Assembly (NCBI GenBank): GCA_030560485.1 | Contig: JAKTTS010000219.1 | Span: forward strand, 1 to 24,355 | Source: Ascoidea tarda (nom. inval.) | Taxonomy: Eukaryota > Ascomycota > Saccharomycetes > Ascoideales > Ascoideaceae | Direction: 5' to 3' | Length of the DNA stretch: 24,355 nt | Shown here: piece by piece, positions 9,624 through 18,225 of the stretch | How positions within the stretch are numbered: the stretch's first letter is position 1 | Layout: each line of letters starts with the position of its first letter | Translations under genes and position numbers: made by a program | The notes under the pieces: generated by a model | Told to the model about the DNA's origin: nothing | What the model saw: only the letters and a program-made list of their open reading frames with translations | Database searches by the model: none

Positions 9624-9854
9624 TTAATCAATAAACCAAAATATTATTAGCTCGTTACCAACATAATACCTGAAAACGATTAAAAATGATTTAAAGCTGC
9701 TGTGAATATTTTCAAGTATTTCCAAAAACTTATCAAAAAGGTAGTAAAATCTATTCAACAATTGATTTATTGTTTCCACCTCTTTTTTTAAACATCCAGC
9801 CAAGTTTAGTTGGAATTCTGTTGCGTTTACGACCTCACGAATGCCGATTAGCAT
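9624..9854 (-). CDS. Hypothetical small helical protein (76 aa)
   Basis: An ATG-started frame of 76 codons. Residues 10-60 have a heptad-like spacing of Leu, Ile and Phe among charged residues (KKEVETINQLL, FDKFLEILENIH), suggesting one or two amphipathic helices. No family was recognised. The ATG is 40 bp from a 17-bp palindrome and faces away from the frame at 10138. A possible splice-like TTTTCAG occurs near the 3' end, so the true end could differ. This is more protein-like than the other frames in the gap but remains uncertain. Confidence 0.3.
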   Translation of the reverse strand: MLIGIREVVNATEFQLNLAGCLKKEVETINQLLNRFYYLFDKFLEILENIHSSFKSFLIVFRYYVGNELIIFWFID

Positions 9855-9893
9855 ATATTCAAACGCTTTGCTTTATTTCAATAATCAACTGTT

Positions 9894-9941
9894 TATTAGT
9901 GTTTATTAATATTTATTAATATTTATTAATAAACACTAATA
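9894..9941. repeat. AT-rich palindrome, 17-bp arms
   Basis: The arm at 9894-9910 (TATTAGTGTTTATTAAT) is the exact reverse complement of 9925-9941, with a 14-nt spacer. It lies between two divergently oriented small ORFs (starts 9854 and 10138). It could form a hairpin or act as a symmetric protein-binding site. No exact origin consensus (WTTTAYRTTTW) was found in it. Confidence 0.9.
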
Positions 9942-10137
9942 TTTATCAGCAAACATTAATATTCATTAGCTTATTTCTTCCTATAATCCATTTGTTTTTC
10001 ATCAGTTTTTAGCGATTAGGTTTGAATCAACAACTTCTGCTTACCAACTCAAGATCAAACCAACACATGTAAAAAATACCTAGAAAACGAAAACATACAA
10101 GCCTCTAGCCAGCTTTATTACCAACAAAAGAAAAAAA

Positions 10138-10452
10138 ATGCCCATTATCGCTATCGTATTGCATTTTTTTTCGCTTCTTTTCAGATTTATTCTCACTTTA
10201 TTACTGTTAATGTGCTCAAAAAAATCAGCGCTCCAGAACACTCGAGGTTATGCAGGTACACGCAGTATCTACATCCACCCTTGTGGAAGACCTTTGCCTG
10301 AAGCTTTATTGGTTTTTTTACAACCAAAAAATAAACTGCTTCGAGCCTTAAAAACTATGAAAGATGCTGGGCTATTGTTTTCTTTCTTTTTCTTGTACCG
10401 GTTCTTTCTCAATTCTACAGTTCTATCATATCATTATGAAATTATAAACTAA
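10138..10452 (+). CDS. Hypothetical small membrane protein (104 aa)
   Basis: The ATG follows a run of eight A bases, an excellent yeast start context, and an A/C-rich stretch (10030-10137) typical of a yeast leader. Residues 3-25 form a strong hydrophobic segment that could be a signal anchor, and residues 80-98 are a second hydrophobic stretch. No homologue was recognised. A minimal ATG-TAA upstream ORF occurs at 10068. It could be a chance frame, but its start context is the best in the gap. Confidence 0.33.
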   Translation: MPIIAIVLHFFSLLFRFILTLLLLMCSKKSALQNTRGYAGTRSIYIHPCGRPLPEALLVFLQPKNKLLRALKTMKDAGLLFSFFFLYRFFLNSTVLSYHYEIIN

Positions 10453-10928
10453 TAGAGTTGGAATTTTGTTCTAATTTGTCTCATTTTATTTAGTAACAAA
10501 TGTTTTATCGGTTGTTTTTTTTTGCCTTTTCTTTGATTGGAGTTCGAAATTGCACCATTTTATTAATTGAGTTATATAACCATGCTAAGTGTTTCTCTAG
10601 CACATTTACATATTTGTATATTCACTTCCAAAACTCAGTTTTCTGAAAGTTATAACCAATCAAAGTACTCTATCCAAGGCTCATGGTGTTTAGTATGATT
10701 CACTCTGTCAACGAATAATTTTTATCATGTATGAATGTCTATTTTCAAAATATATCAACAATACATGATTAAAACTGGTTTTGTAATAAGACCAATGACC
10801 ATGTTTTTTTCCTATGAACATAAAATCATTTGTAAACTTGACTCAATCTGCCTCAAATCTAAAAAACTATGATTCAACTTCTTAATTCTATCGAATAATT
10901 CCATACCTTAAATTCAAAATACCGCTTT

Positions 10929-11150
10929 TTATACTTTGATAAAAATGAAACTTAAAGATCGAAAGCGGACATAAATTATGGAAGAAAATAACGCAGAGCT
11001 TAGGGTTCTACTCCATTTGTTTGGTACACCTGCAGCACCAGGATTGTGATCAACGAACTCACGGAAAATAGAAAGCGTCACCTTGTATTTTGCGTTTGAT
11101 GCAGATCGTATATTTCTGCATGTGCTGCACATAGACTGTGAATAACGCAT
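10929..11150 (-). CDS. Hypothetical 73-aa ORF
   Basis: A minus-strand frame with an ATG start. The centre is polar with a REFVDHNPGAAGVPNKWS stretch, and no family was recognised. A TGACTCA motif (Gcn4-type site) lies at 11211-11217, 61 bp upstream, and a perfect 10-bp palindrome GTGTATACAC at 11172-11181. An out-of-frame ATG just upstream would compete for initiation. Low confidence. Confidence 0.22.
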   Translation of the reverse strand: MRYSQSMCSTCRNIRSASNAKYKVTLSIFREFVDHNPGAAGVPNKWSRTLSSALFSSIIYVRFRSLSFIFIKV

Positions 11151-11858
11151 GAAAACATGTATTTATGTATAGTGTATACACAGCATTCACAGAGTGCATA
11201 CATATGCAGGTGACTCAGTTGGCCTGCCAACTTTAAAAATCAACGTTTGCACCTCTCAAATCAAAAAATAATAAAAAGCGGTCAATATCAAGACATTCAA
11301 GACACTCGATTAATAAGCCTAATTGATATGAAACCTTTTGTTTGGGAAATTTTCAGAGCTCTGGAAACTGTTTTAAAATAACACAGGCACTTTGATCCAG
11401 ACCTTGACTTAAACAAGGCAACATATTACTTTATCGGAATGAAGAACAAGCAGGAGAAACAATAAACAAAAGTTTCTTTGAATTTTAATAGTCGACAAAA
11501 TTCGCATAATACCAAATCGCTTTTAATAAGATATCGTCAGTCTACTGGATAGTCGATAGTTTTACCAATATATTAGTTCTCACAACTATTTTATTTTTAT
11601 TCTTTTTATTTCTTTTATTTTGTTTCTTTTTTTGTTTTTTGTTTTGACCCCAAATAAACCATCCCACTGATTCTACAGTCATATCAGGATCCCATTATTG
11701 CTTGATTCCACTAGTTCCATATCGTCAAAACAGGATATTTTTCCTTATCAAAATTCAAAAAATTAAATATTAAAAATACTAGACCAGAAAATAGTTATAA
11801 AAAATTTATAAACAAGTCAAAAAAATTAAGTACATATATTGAAATCTTCAAACCAAAA

Positions 11859-13604
11859 TCATTTGGTTTCAAAAGCATCCAATGCAAACCAACTGACCAC
11901 TGCTGCCAAAAACCCACTAAGAAGAGTTTTATCTCTAGTGCTTAGTTTAGCTTCTGAAGATGTTTCATTTTCTTTATTATCCGATTTTTCTTCAACCTTG
12001 GGGTTTTCCTCAGATTTTGGTTCTTCTCTGATTATATCTTCTTTAACTATCGGTCGTTCTTCAATAACTGATTCTTCGGTTTTTAGTGGTTCCTCAGCTA
12101 TAGGTTGTTCAACTACAGACTCCTCAACTTTTGATGATTCTTTAACTTTTGATGATTCCTCAACTATAAGTTGTTCTTCAGATTTCAATGATTCCTCAGC
12201 TATAGATTCTTCAACTATAGATTCTTCAACTACAGATTCCTCAGATTTTAATGATTCTTTAATCTTTTGCAGCTCCTCAACCTGGTTTATTTCCTGCTCA
12301 TCTTTTTGAGTAGACTCATCTGCTTCATTTTTATTAGTTGATTCATATTTCAAGGTACTATCATTGTTTTCCGATTTGAATTCATTAAACTCAGAAAGAT
12401 TCCCAATGGAACTCTTTTTAAGGGATGGACTGTTATTGTCTTTTCGAGATTCTTCGATATGATTGCCTTCAAATTCTTTTAAAGACTCATCTGATGGTTG
12501 TTTAGCTTTTATACTTGCTTGTTTTTCATTTATTTCTTTGTCTATCTCCTTTTCACTCTCAATGAAATTATTTTCAGGGAGAGGGTTTTCACCAATACTA
12601 ACCTCCAATGAATCTGGTCTTTGAATTTTGCTGTGGGGTAAAGAGTATGTTGATACTTCTGATTCTTTAAATCCTACTAAATCCTCCTCATTTATTTTTT
12701 TCTCAGTTTCAACGGATGTATTGTTATCTACTATAATATCGTTTCCTAAAATTTGAACAGGTGTTTCATCAACTGTTTTAACAACAGGTTCTTCCATTGG
12801 TTTGATTTCAACAACAGGTTCATCAAATTTAAAACCTTGTAAATTATTATCGGAATCAGCTTTAAATGCTTTATCGTTTGAAATAAAATCCTCTGTATCC
12901 TTTGAAATCGATTCATTTAGATCTGTTTGAATGGCATCTGTATTATCTTCTGTTTTCAAATCCGTAACAATATCTAATGATTCAGATTTATTTACTAAAA
13001 TATCAGAGTTAATCAAAACATCTGAATCACCATTGATAGATATTTCGTCTTTTTTAAGCCCAGTATATTCAGTTACAACTTCATTCTGCTTTTGGGATTC
13101 TTTTAAAATAGAATCAAGTTGAGGATCAATTTTAGGGCTTTCTTCAATTTGCACAAATGAATCACTTAAGGGAGCTTCAACAGGAAGGTCATCAACTCTT
13201 TTAATAACAGGTTCAACAGGAGCAGTAAAATTCAAAGAGTCACTCTTTTTGCTAGATTTTGCCAGCTTCTTTTTAGATTTCTTAGATTTTTTTGATAAAT
13301 TTTCAGTTTCATTCACTTCTTTTGATTGATTGTCGTCGGCAAAAGCGTGTTTATCACTTTTTCGTAACAATTTTACCAAAGAGTCTTTTTTCTTTCCTTC
13401 AAAATCTATGTTTCTGGACAGACATTCCTCTTTTAGTCTTTTGACAGTCCAATTACCATACTCTTTGGTTTTGGAATCGCCAGATGAAGAGTAGTATCTT
13501 GACCAGATCCCTACTGAATCACGTCCAGAAATTGTAAGATATCTAGAGGTAGATAAGGTGTAGTGGTTAAGGCACCTTTTGGCTGAATTTCGAATCAAAG
13601 ACAT
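11859..13604 (-). CDS. AIM34: AIM34-like mitochondrial SAP-domain protein with a large acidic insertion
   Basis: 581 residues. Start chosen at the ATG at 13602-13604, because the frame further upstream has only a TTG and this ATG opens a mitochondrial presequence (about residues 1-42, Arg/Ser/Thr-rich and free of acidic residues until about 29). A SAP domain follows at about 48-86 (WTVKRLKEECLSRNI, then GKKKDSLVKLL). Residues 90-550 are acidic and disordered, ending in repeats of the type EES-VVEES-SKVEES at about 430-540. A hydrophobic segment at about 560-578 (LLSGFLAAVVSWFALDAF) is a likely C-terminal inner-membrane anchor. Yeast Aim34 is about 198 aa, with presequence, SAP and a membrane segment but no such linker. 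Nearby MVP1 supports the call, since AIM34 and MVP1 adjoin in S. cerevisiae. Its exact role is unknown; the yeast mutant affects mitochondrial inheritance. Confidence 0.72.
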   Translation of the reverse strand: MSLIRNSAKRCLNHYTLSTSRYLTISGRDSVGIWSRYYSSSGDSKTKEYGNWTVKRLKEECLSRNIDFEGKKKDSLVKLLRKSDKHAFADDNQSKEVNETENLSKKSKKSKKKLAKSSKKSDSLNFTAPVEPVIKRVDDLPVEAPLSDSFVQIEESPKIDPQLDSILKESQKQNEVVTEYTGLKKDEISINGDSDVLINSDILVNKSESLDIVTDLKTEDNTDAIQTDLNESISKDTEDFISNDKAFKADSDNNLQGFKFDEPVVEIKPMEEPVVKTVDETPVQILGNDIIVDNNTSVETEKKINEEDLVGFKESEVSTYSLPHSKIQRPDSLEVSIGENPLPENNFIESEKEIDKEINEKQASIKAKQPSDESLKEFEGNHIEESRKDNNSPSLKKSSIGNLSEFNEFKSENNDSTLKYESTNKNEADESTQKDEQEINQVEELQKIKESLKSEESVVEESIVEESIAEESLKSEEQLIVEESSKVKESSKVEESVVEQPIAEEPLKTEESVIEERPIVKEDIIREEPKSEENPKVEEKSDNKENETSSEAKLSTRDKTLLSGFLAAVVSWFALDAFETK

Positions 13605-13903
13605 GTTGATCGATCGATATTTCGCATTCAAATAACCTTCAACAAGAGCAAAGTGATCCAACCTCGAGGCAAAAATACATCTTATTCAAAAACAAACCAA
13701 AGAAAAACTCTCACTTTTTTTGATTGGCTCAGGATAATTTCAAGTCACGTGCATTTTCACTTGAACCAACTTCTTTTTGCTTCTTAGCTGGAAATGAGCA
13801 AAATCTGACTGGAATCAAGTCAAATCAAGAGAAATCAAGTGGACTGGCGACAATAAACAAAAAATTAATGTGCGAGAACTTTATACACACAATTGTTGGC
13901 GAA
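13605..13903. other. AIM34 promoter region
   Basis: A 299-bp gap between the AIM34 start and the 3' end of the coiled-coil gene, both on the minus strand. No gene is seen. It carries a Cbf1-type E-box, listed separately. Confidence 0.6.
13744..13751. promoter_or_regulatory. Cbf1-type E-box upstream of AIM34
   Basis: GTCACGTG matches RTCACRTG and lies about 140 bp upstream of the AIM34 ATG. Cbf1 is known to bind promoters of many mitochondrial genes in several yeasts. Function here is inferred. Confidence 0.4.
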
Positions 13904-16900
13904 TCACTGAATCGAATCTTCGCCTAGTTGTTTTCTTAACTGTTCAATTAGATTCTTGTTTTCAGCCTCCAAATCCTTTATTCGTTTTGTGAAGCCATCA
14001 GCTTCGATGGCTCTTGTTTCTCTCTCTTTCTTGAATTTGTTCGTCATTACACTTATTCTAAGCTCTTCTCTTGGGCTCGAACTGCCCTTTTTTTTATCCA
14101 CCACAACGTTTATGGGGTCAAATTGGCTGGCCAATGATTCATCATCGCTTTCGTTGCTATTGGGTTTTTCAGCAGCAAAGTTTCTGTTTTTGTCTTCGAT
14201 TTCTTTAAGTTTTTTCTTCAAAGCCGAAATATAGGCTTTCATTTTTTTGTTTTCAGAAGCAACGCCCGATAATTTGTAGCGTGAGTTGTCTGAGACAAGC
14301 GATTCAGAGGATGCTTTTTGATGGTAAATACATTCTCCAATTAATTTGTCCGCAGCTTGGTAGAAATAGTCGTGGATGGTGGAGCCTAGGTATTTGATTT
14401 TTTCGTAATTTTTATGACTCAAATCATCAGCCTCTCCATATTCTTTGAACTTTTTGATGCTTCTTTCAACTTCACGCAATGATCTTTCATCAAAGATTCT
14501 ATCAAACGAAGCTTTTTGCTTATCAAAATATTCTACTACCAAATTGAATAATTCTTGGTATTTCTGTGTTGGATAGCCAATGTGTTCTTTTAGGTTATTT
14601 ATATTTGATTTCAAAATTTCGTTTTCATTTTCTAATGGCACGATGACTTGTTTTTTCATTTCTTCAATAGCGAAAGCTAATTTGGCCTTTTCAGCACCGA
14701 TTTCTCTTTGTTTCTGGGCAGCATTTTCAAGTCTTTGTTTGATTTCTTTTATTTCTTTTTGATATCCATGAACTAAATCAGAGACCTTTAACAAGGTTTC
14801 GAGCTGCTCCTTAAGCTCCTTAATTTTTGTGTTTTTTAACTCGTTTGTCTTTTCAAGATTCTCTATTTTACTTATATATTCATCAACCTTTTGTTTACTT
14901 ATTGTAATCTGACTGTTTTCTTTTATCAAGTCTTGAATCTCGGTATGAAGCTTTTGAATTGTACTCACTTTAGAACTTTCAGATTCCTCATATGTGTTAT
15001 GAAGATTTTCAATTTCTACAGTTTTATAGGAAAGTTGAGTCTTCAATTTATTTATCTCTCTCTTTAGATCTGGAACAATTTTTACTTGATCCTTAAGTTG
15101 TTCAGTTTGGTTTTGAAGTTTTTCCAATTGAAATTTAGTCTTTTGCAATTCCAAAAGGCTGGTTTTATCAACTGTCAAATTATTAAAAGCATTGTTTCTG
15201 ACATTGTTTTTTGGAAAAAGAACATCACTTTTGGGACTGTTTTCAGAGGAATATTGTGTATAGCTTGAAGCAGTAGAAACTCTTGAAGGTTTAGAAATTC
15301 CAGTAACAGCACTTGAAACATTACTAGTCGTGCTGATTTTTCTCAAATTATTATTTGCATTGCTGTTGTTAAGCTTTTTGGAATCTAGCAGAGGAGAAAC
15401 ATGAAAAACTGTCAATGGTGATGGTGATGGTGATGGTGATGGTGATAGTTTTTCTGCCTGAGTATGAGGTAATGACAATGGTTTTACTGCCTGAGTATGA
15501 GGCAATGATAATGGTTTTTCTGCCTGAGTATGAGGTGATGACAAAGGGTTTTCCTTTGAATTAAATCTACCAATTAACTGATCGTAATCTTTTTTCAATT
15601 TTTTATATCCATTCAAGACATTTTTAAAACTGTTGTTTTTCTGTTCTAATCCATGATTTAATCTCAAAAGTTGATTGTTTTTTTCATTGATAAGATCTAA
15701 ATAATCGTGAATTTTCTCATTTAAATTTTCATTGATTTCCATAACTCTTTTAAGTTTAGTTTCAACATCCAAATATCTAGACCTCACATCACTGGCAAAT
15801 ATTTCAAATTGATCGACTGATTGTAAATTGACATTTGAGTCCGAGTGTGGCAGATTGCTAAATAGATTGGTTTGCAACTCAAACAATTGATTTTTCAAAG
15901 TATCTATTTGAGAATTTTCTGAATCAGCTATTAAATTCAAAGCAATCTTGATTGTGTTGAGCTTATTTTCAATGGAATCATTGTTTGAGGGGTCATTCAA
16001 AGCATCTAACAATGGAATGTTATCAGCATAGTTATTTGATTGTGCTAGAAAATATATTATACCATTTAGACAAGAATCATGACTAGTCAAATCATCGTTT
16101 AATTTACTGACAAGCTCTTCGTCTAAAATAATTCGATTTTTGTGCTCATCAAGCTGAAAATTCAAATCTTCATTTATCTTTCTTAAATTAGCCAAGTCAT
16201 TATTTAAAGATTCAATTTGAGTGTCTTTAGTTTTACAGCTTTCACAATTTAATAATTGTTGTTCTTTTTCTAAAATTTGTAAAATTATATTTTTATAATT
16301 CTTGTTATTAGATTGGTTTATGATGTTGTTTAATAGGTCAGTTAAAATTTTTTGCTGTAATTTATAATTTGTAATTTGTTTCTGTAAATCCTCTAATTTG
16401 TTTGAGGAGTTTATTATGTTCAAATTGTTATTAATATTTTGATTACCATTACTATTATTATTGTTATTATTAACATTAAAATAAGAATTTAAATTTGATA
16501 AAGTATAGTCCAATTCACTGTCATCATGTAGTTGTAAAGAGTAATCAAAATTTCTTCGATGTTCTAGAGATGATAAACCTATGATTGGCAATGTTCGCGT
16601 GAGTTTTTTGTCGTTATTTTTATTAATTGAGCTTATGGAACTAGTAGAATTTATATTGTTCATATGATTATTCTTTGTTGTATTATTATTGCTGTTTGAT
16701 GTTATAGTAGACAATTTTTTATTGATTACTGGGGTAGTAAATAACTTTCTTGGTGAAAAAGATTTAGCCAAGTTTAACATAAAATTATCATCGGGTAATT
16801 TTTTGTATTTTGGGCTTTGTCTTTTAAATGGTTCAGGGGTTTTGTTATTATTTATTTCATTTTCATTCTCGTTTTCGTTTTCAGTTTGATTAGGACTTTT

Positions 16901-17896
16901 AATTTGAACTTGAGCTTTTTTTGGAGTTTTGTCTTGGTTTTGATTATCATTGTTTTTATTGTTTGTAGTATCTATATTTCCATTTTTCATAAGATTTTTG
17001 TTTATATTTATATCTATATTTTTTAATACAGTATTTTTGTTTTCATTTTCCAGATTATAATCATGATCCGTTAGATCTAAGTTGCTTAAATGATAGTTTA
17101 AAGCATTGATCTCAGATATCTCACTTGTATCATTTATGTTATTCATATCATTTATATCACTTGTATCATTTTGATTTTGAACTTCATTGGTGAAACTTAC
17201 ATTTTGATTGGCTTTCGTGAGGTTTATATCAATGGATTGATTCTGATCTTTTTCAACATTCAAAATATCACTACAGTCAGAAAGACTAATTGAACCTAAT
17301 CTATAATCTAAATTAAAATTATTATTGGAGCTCTCTATAATTGGATTAAGTAACTTTGTATCAAAAGGTTCATCACAATCACGATCTGGTTTGTTATTTT
17401 CATGACTGATTATATTTTTGTGCAAATTATTTACACCTGCTTCATCTTGAAAGGAATTGTGAAGTATTGCATCGAGGTGATTAAGACTTTCATTCAGATC
17501 AAGGTAACTGTTATTTGGAACATAGGCTTTGTCTTCAGGACTATTGTCTATATTTTCAGCAGTATTATTTGGAGCATAGGTATCTATTATAGCATTGCTG
17601 GATATTTCTGTGGATGTGTTTGTGATATCATCAAGATCGAATCCAGAACTATAATGATGATCATTGCCCATTTCGCTTTTCAAAAAACTGTTGTTTATTC
17701 CATCATTAACAAATTCAGTTATCTGCTGTGCCTCTACCTCATTGTGTATCCCTTCTGGTCCTTTGCCATTGAACTGATTGTCGCTATTATTAAGAAATTG
17801 CCCATCCAACTTTATATTGTTGGGCGAATATAGACTGCCTTTGATATGCCCAGTATCTGTCAAAGTGCCAGTTTTAGACCCAGAAAGAGTATCCAT
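13904..17896 (-). CDS. Large coiled-coil protein, candidate spindle-pole outer-plaque component (Mpc54/Spc72/Mto1-like)
   Basis: 1330 residues, ATG start, TGA stop. Residues 1-500 are Asn/Asp-rich and disordered, with a basic SP/TP-containing patch near 340-400 (KLPDDNFMLNLAKSFSPRK). Coiled-coil segments appear at about 500-610, 690-780, 910-1105 and 1190-1230. Residues 782-814 are three 11-aa repeats, followed by a Ser-Pro run. The C-terminus (about 1283-1325) has KFKKERETRAIEADGFTKRI, which resembles the MASC motif of Mto1 and Spc72 (pattern KxxERExRxxxxxGxxxR). The position next to YCS4 and near a GAC1/PIG1-type gene also fits MPC54, which adjoins GAC1 in S. cerevisiae. I did not find a convincing CM1 gamma-tubulin-binding motif. 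The gene itself is certain, but the spindle-pole role is inference. Divergent from YCS4. Confidence 0.9.
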   Translation of the reverse strand: MDTLSGSKTGTLTDTGHIKGSLYSPNNIKLDGQFLNNSDNQFNGKGPEGIHNEVEAQQITEFVNDGINNSFLKSEMGNDHHYSSGFDLDDITNTSTEISSNAIIDTYAPNNTAENIDNSPEDKAYVPNNSYLDLNESLNHLDAILHNSFQDEAGVNNLHKNIISHENNKPDRDCDEPFDTKLLNPIIESSNNNFNLDYRLGSISLSDCSDILNVEKDQNQSIDINLTKANQNVSFTNEVQNQNDTSDINDMNNINDTSEISEINALNYHLSNLDLTDHDYNLENENKNTVLKNIDININKNLMKNGNIDTTNNKNNDNQNQDKTPKKAQVQIKSPNQTENENENENEINNNKTPEPFKRQSPKYKKLPDDNFMLNLAKSFSPRKLFTTPVINKKLSTITSNSNNNTTKNNHMNNINSTSSISSINKNNDKKLTRTLPIIGLSSLEHRRNFDYSLQLHDDSELDYTLSNLNSYFNVNNNNNNSNGNQNINNNLNIINSSNKLEDLQKQITNYKLQQKILTDLLNNIINQSNNKNYKNIILQILEKEQQLLNCESCKTKDTQIESLNNDLANLRKINEDLNFQLDEHKNRIILDEELVSKLNDDLTSHDSCLNGIIYFLAQSNNYADNIPLLDALNDPSNNDSIENKLNTIKIALNLIADSENSQIDTLKNQLFELQTNLFSNLPHSDSNVNLQSVDQFEIFASDVRSRYLDVETKLKRVMEINENLNEKIHDYLDLINEKNNQLLRLNHGLEQKNNSFKNVLNGYKKLKKDYDQLIGRFNSKENPLSSPHTQAEKPLSLPHTQAVKPLSLPHTQAEKLSPSPSPSPSPLTVFHVSPLLDSKKLNNSNANNNLRKISTTSNVSSAVTGISKPSRVSTASSYTQYSSENSPKSDVLFPKNNVRNNAFNNLTVDKTSLLELQKTKFQLEKLQNQTEQLKDQVKIVPDLKREINKLKTQLSYKTVEIENLHNTYEESESSKVSTIQKLHTEIQDLIKENSQITISKQKVDEYISKIENLEKTNELKNTKIKELKEQLETLLKVSDLVHGYQKEIKEIKQRLENAAQKQREIGAEKAKLAFAIEEMKKQVIVPLENENEILKSNINNLKEHIGYPTQKYQELFNLVVEYFDKQKASFDRIFDERSLREVERSIKKFKEYGEADDLSHKNYEKIKYLGSTIHDYFYQAADKLIGECIYHQKASSESLVSDNSRYKLSGVASENKKMKAYISALKKKLKEIEDKNRNFAAEKPNSNESDDESLASQFDPINVVVDKKKGSSSPREELRISVMTNKFKKERETRAIEADGFTKRIKDLEAENKNLIEQLRKQLGEDSIQ
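15415..15445. repeat. GGTGAT-type hexanucleotide repeat encoding Ser-Pro
   Basis: About five ATGGTG units on the plus strand. On the minus strand they encode alternating Ser-Pro within the coiled-coil gene (about residues 817-828), giving a cluster of minimal CDK/MAPK target sites. Confidence 0.88.
15454..15552. repeat. 33-bp minisatellite, three units, in coding sequence
   Basis: Units at 15454-15486, 15487-15519 and 15520-15552 differ by only a few bases. They encode three copies of an 11-residue repeat of the form KPLSLPHTQAE. The length preserves frame, so copy number could vary without breaking the gene. Confidence 0.93.
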
Positions 17897-18225
17897 TTGC
17901 TCTTGTAGTAATTAGCTCATCCACAGCCAATGTTTACCATTCAAGTAGCTAGAGCAGCTCAGAGATGTGCTGTTGGTCCAAACTCAAAGTGTGTTTTGAA
18001 CAAAAACCTCGTTTTACTGTTTTCATTTATCTTGAAAGAGACCCAAAAACAACAAAACCACCGCTGTGGATCACGCAAACCCTTTTCTGCACCTATACAT
18101 GCATTTGCATAGTATCGCATGTGAGTGCTTGCAGGTTTTGTTTTTTGTTTTTTCTGATCAAAACAACCAAGTTGAGGTTGGATAAACAGTGAGAAATCAC
18201 CAACACTACCACGAAGCACTGTGCC
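17897..18225. promoter_or_regulatory. Divergent promoter of the coiled-coil gene and YCS4
   Basis: A 329-bp gap between two divergent ATGs. An ATAAACA at 18182-18188 matches the forkhead consensus RTAAAYA but lies only 38 bp before the YCS4 ATG. No clear TATA box or MCB element was seen. Open frames here are shadows. Confidence 0.5.

Larger units (their letters stand above)
8218..11858. other. Long intergenic gap between convergent genes
   Basis: About 3.6 kb lies between the 3' ends of the PP1 regulator and AIM34, which is unusual because convergent yeast genes are normally a few hundred bases apart. No recognisable protein domain, tRNA or snRNA was found. Three small open frames with ATG starts are listed separately. 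A segment at about 9130-9530 is richer in G and C than its flanks, and 11580-11650 is a T-rich tract. An unannotated small gene or non-coding RNA is plausible. Confidence 0.6.

Noticed and set aside
11839-12309. Plus-strand Ser/Asp-rich ORF of 156 codons
   Set aside because: It is the antisense shadow of the acidic repeat linker of AIM34.
13605-13661. Longer AIM34 form starting 19 codons upstream
   Set aside because: That frame begins with TTG, and the ATG at 13604 opens directly onto a typical mitochondrial presequence.
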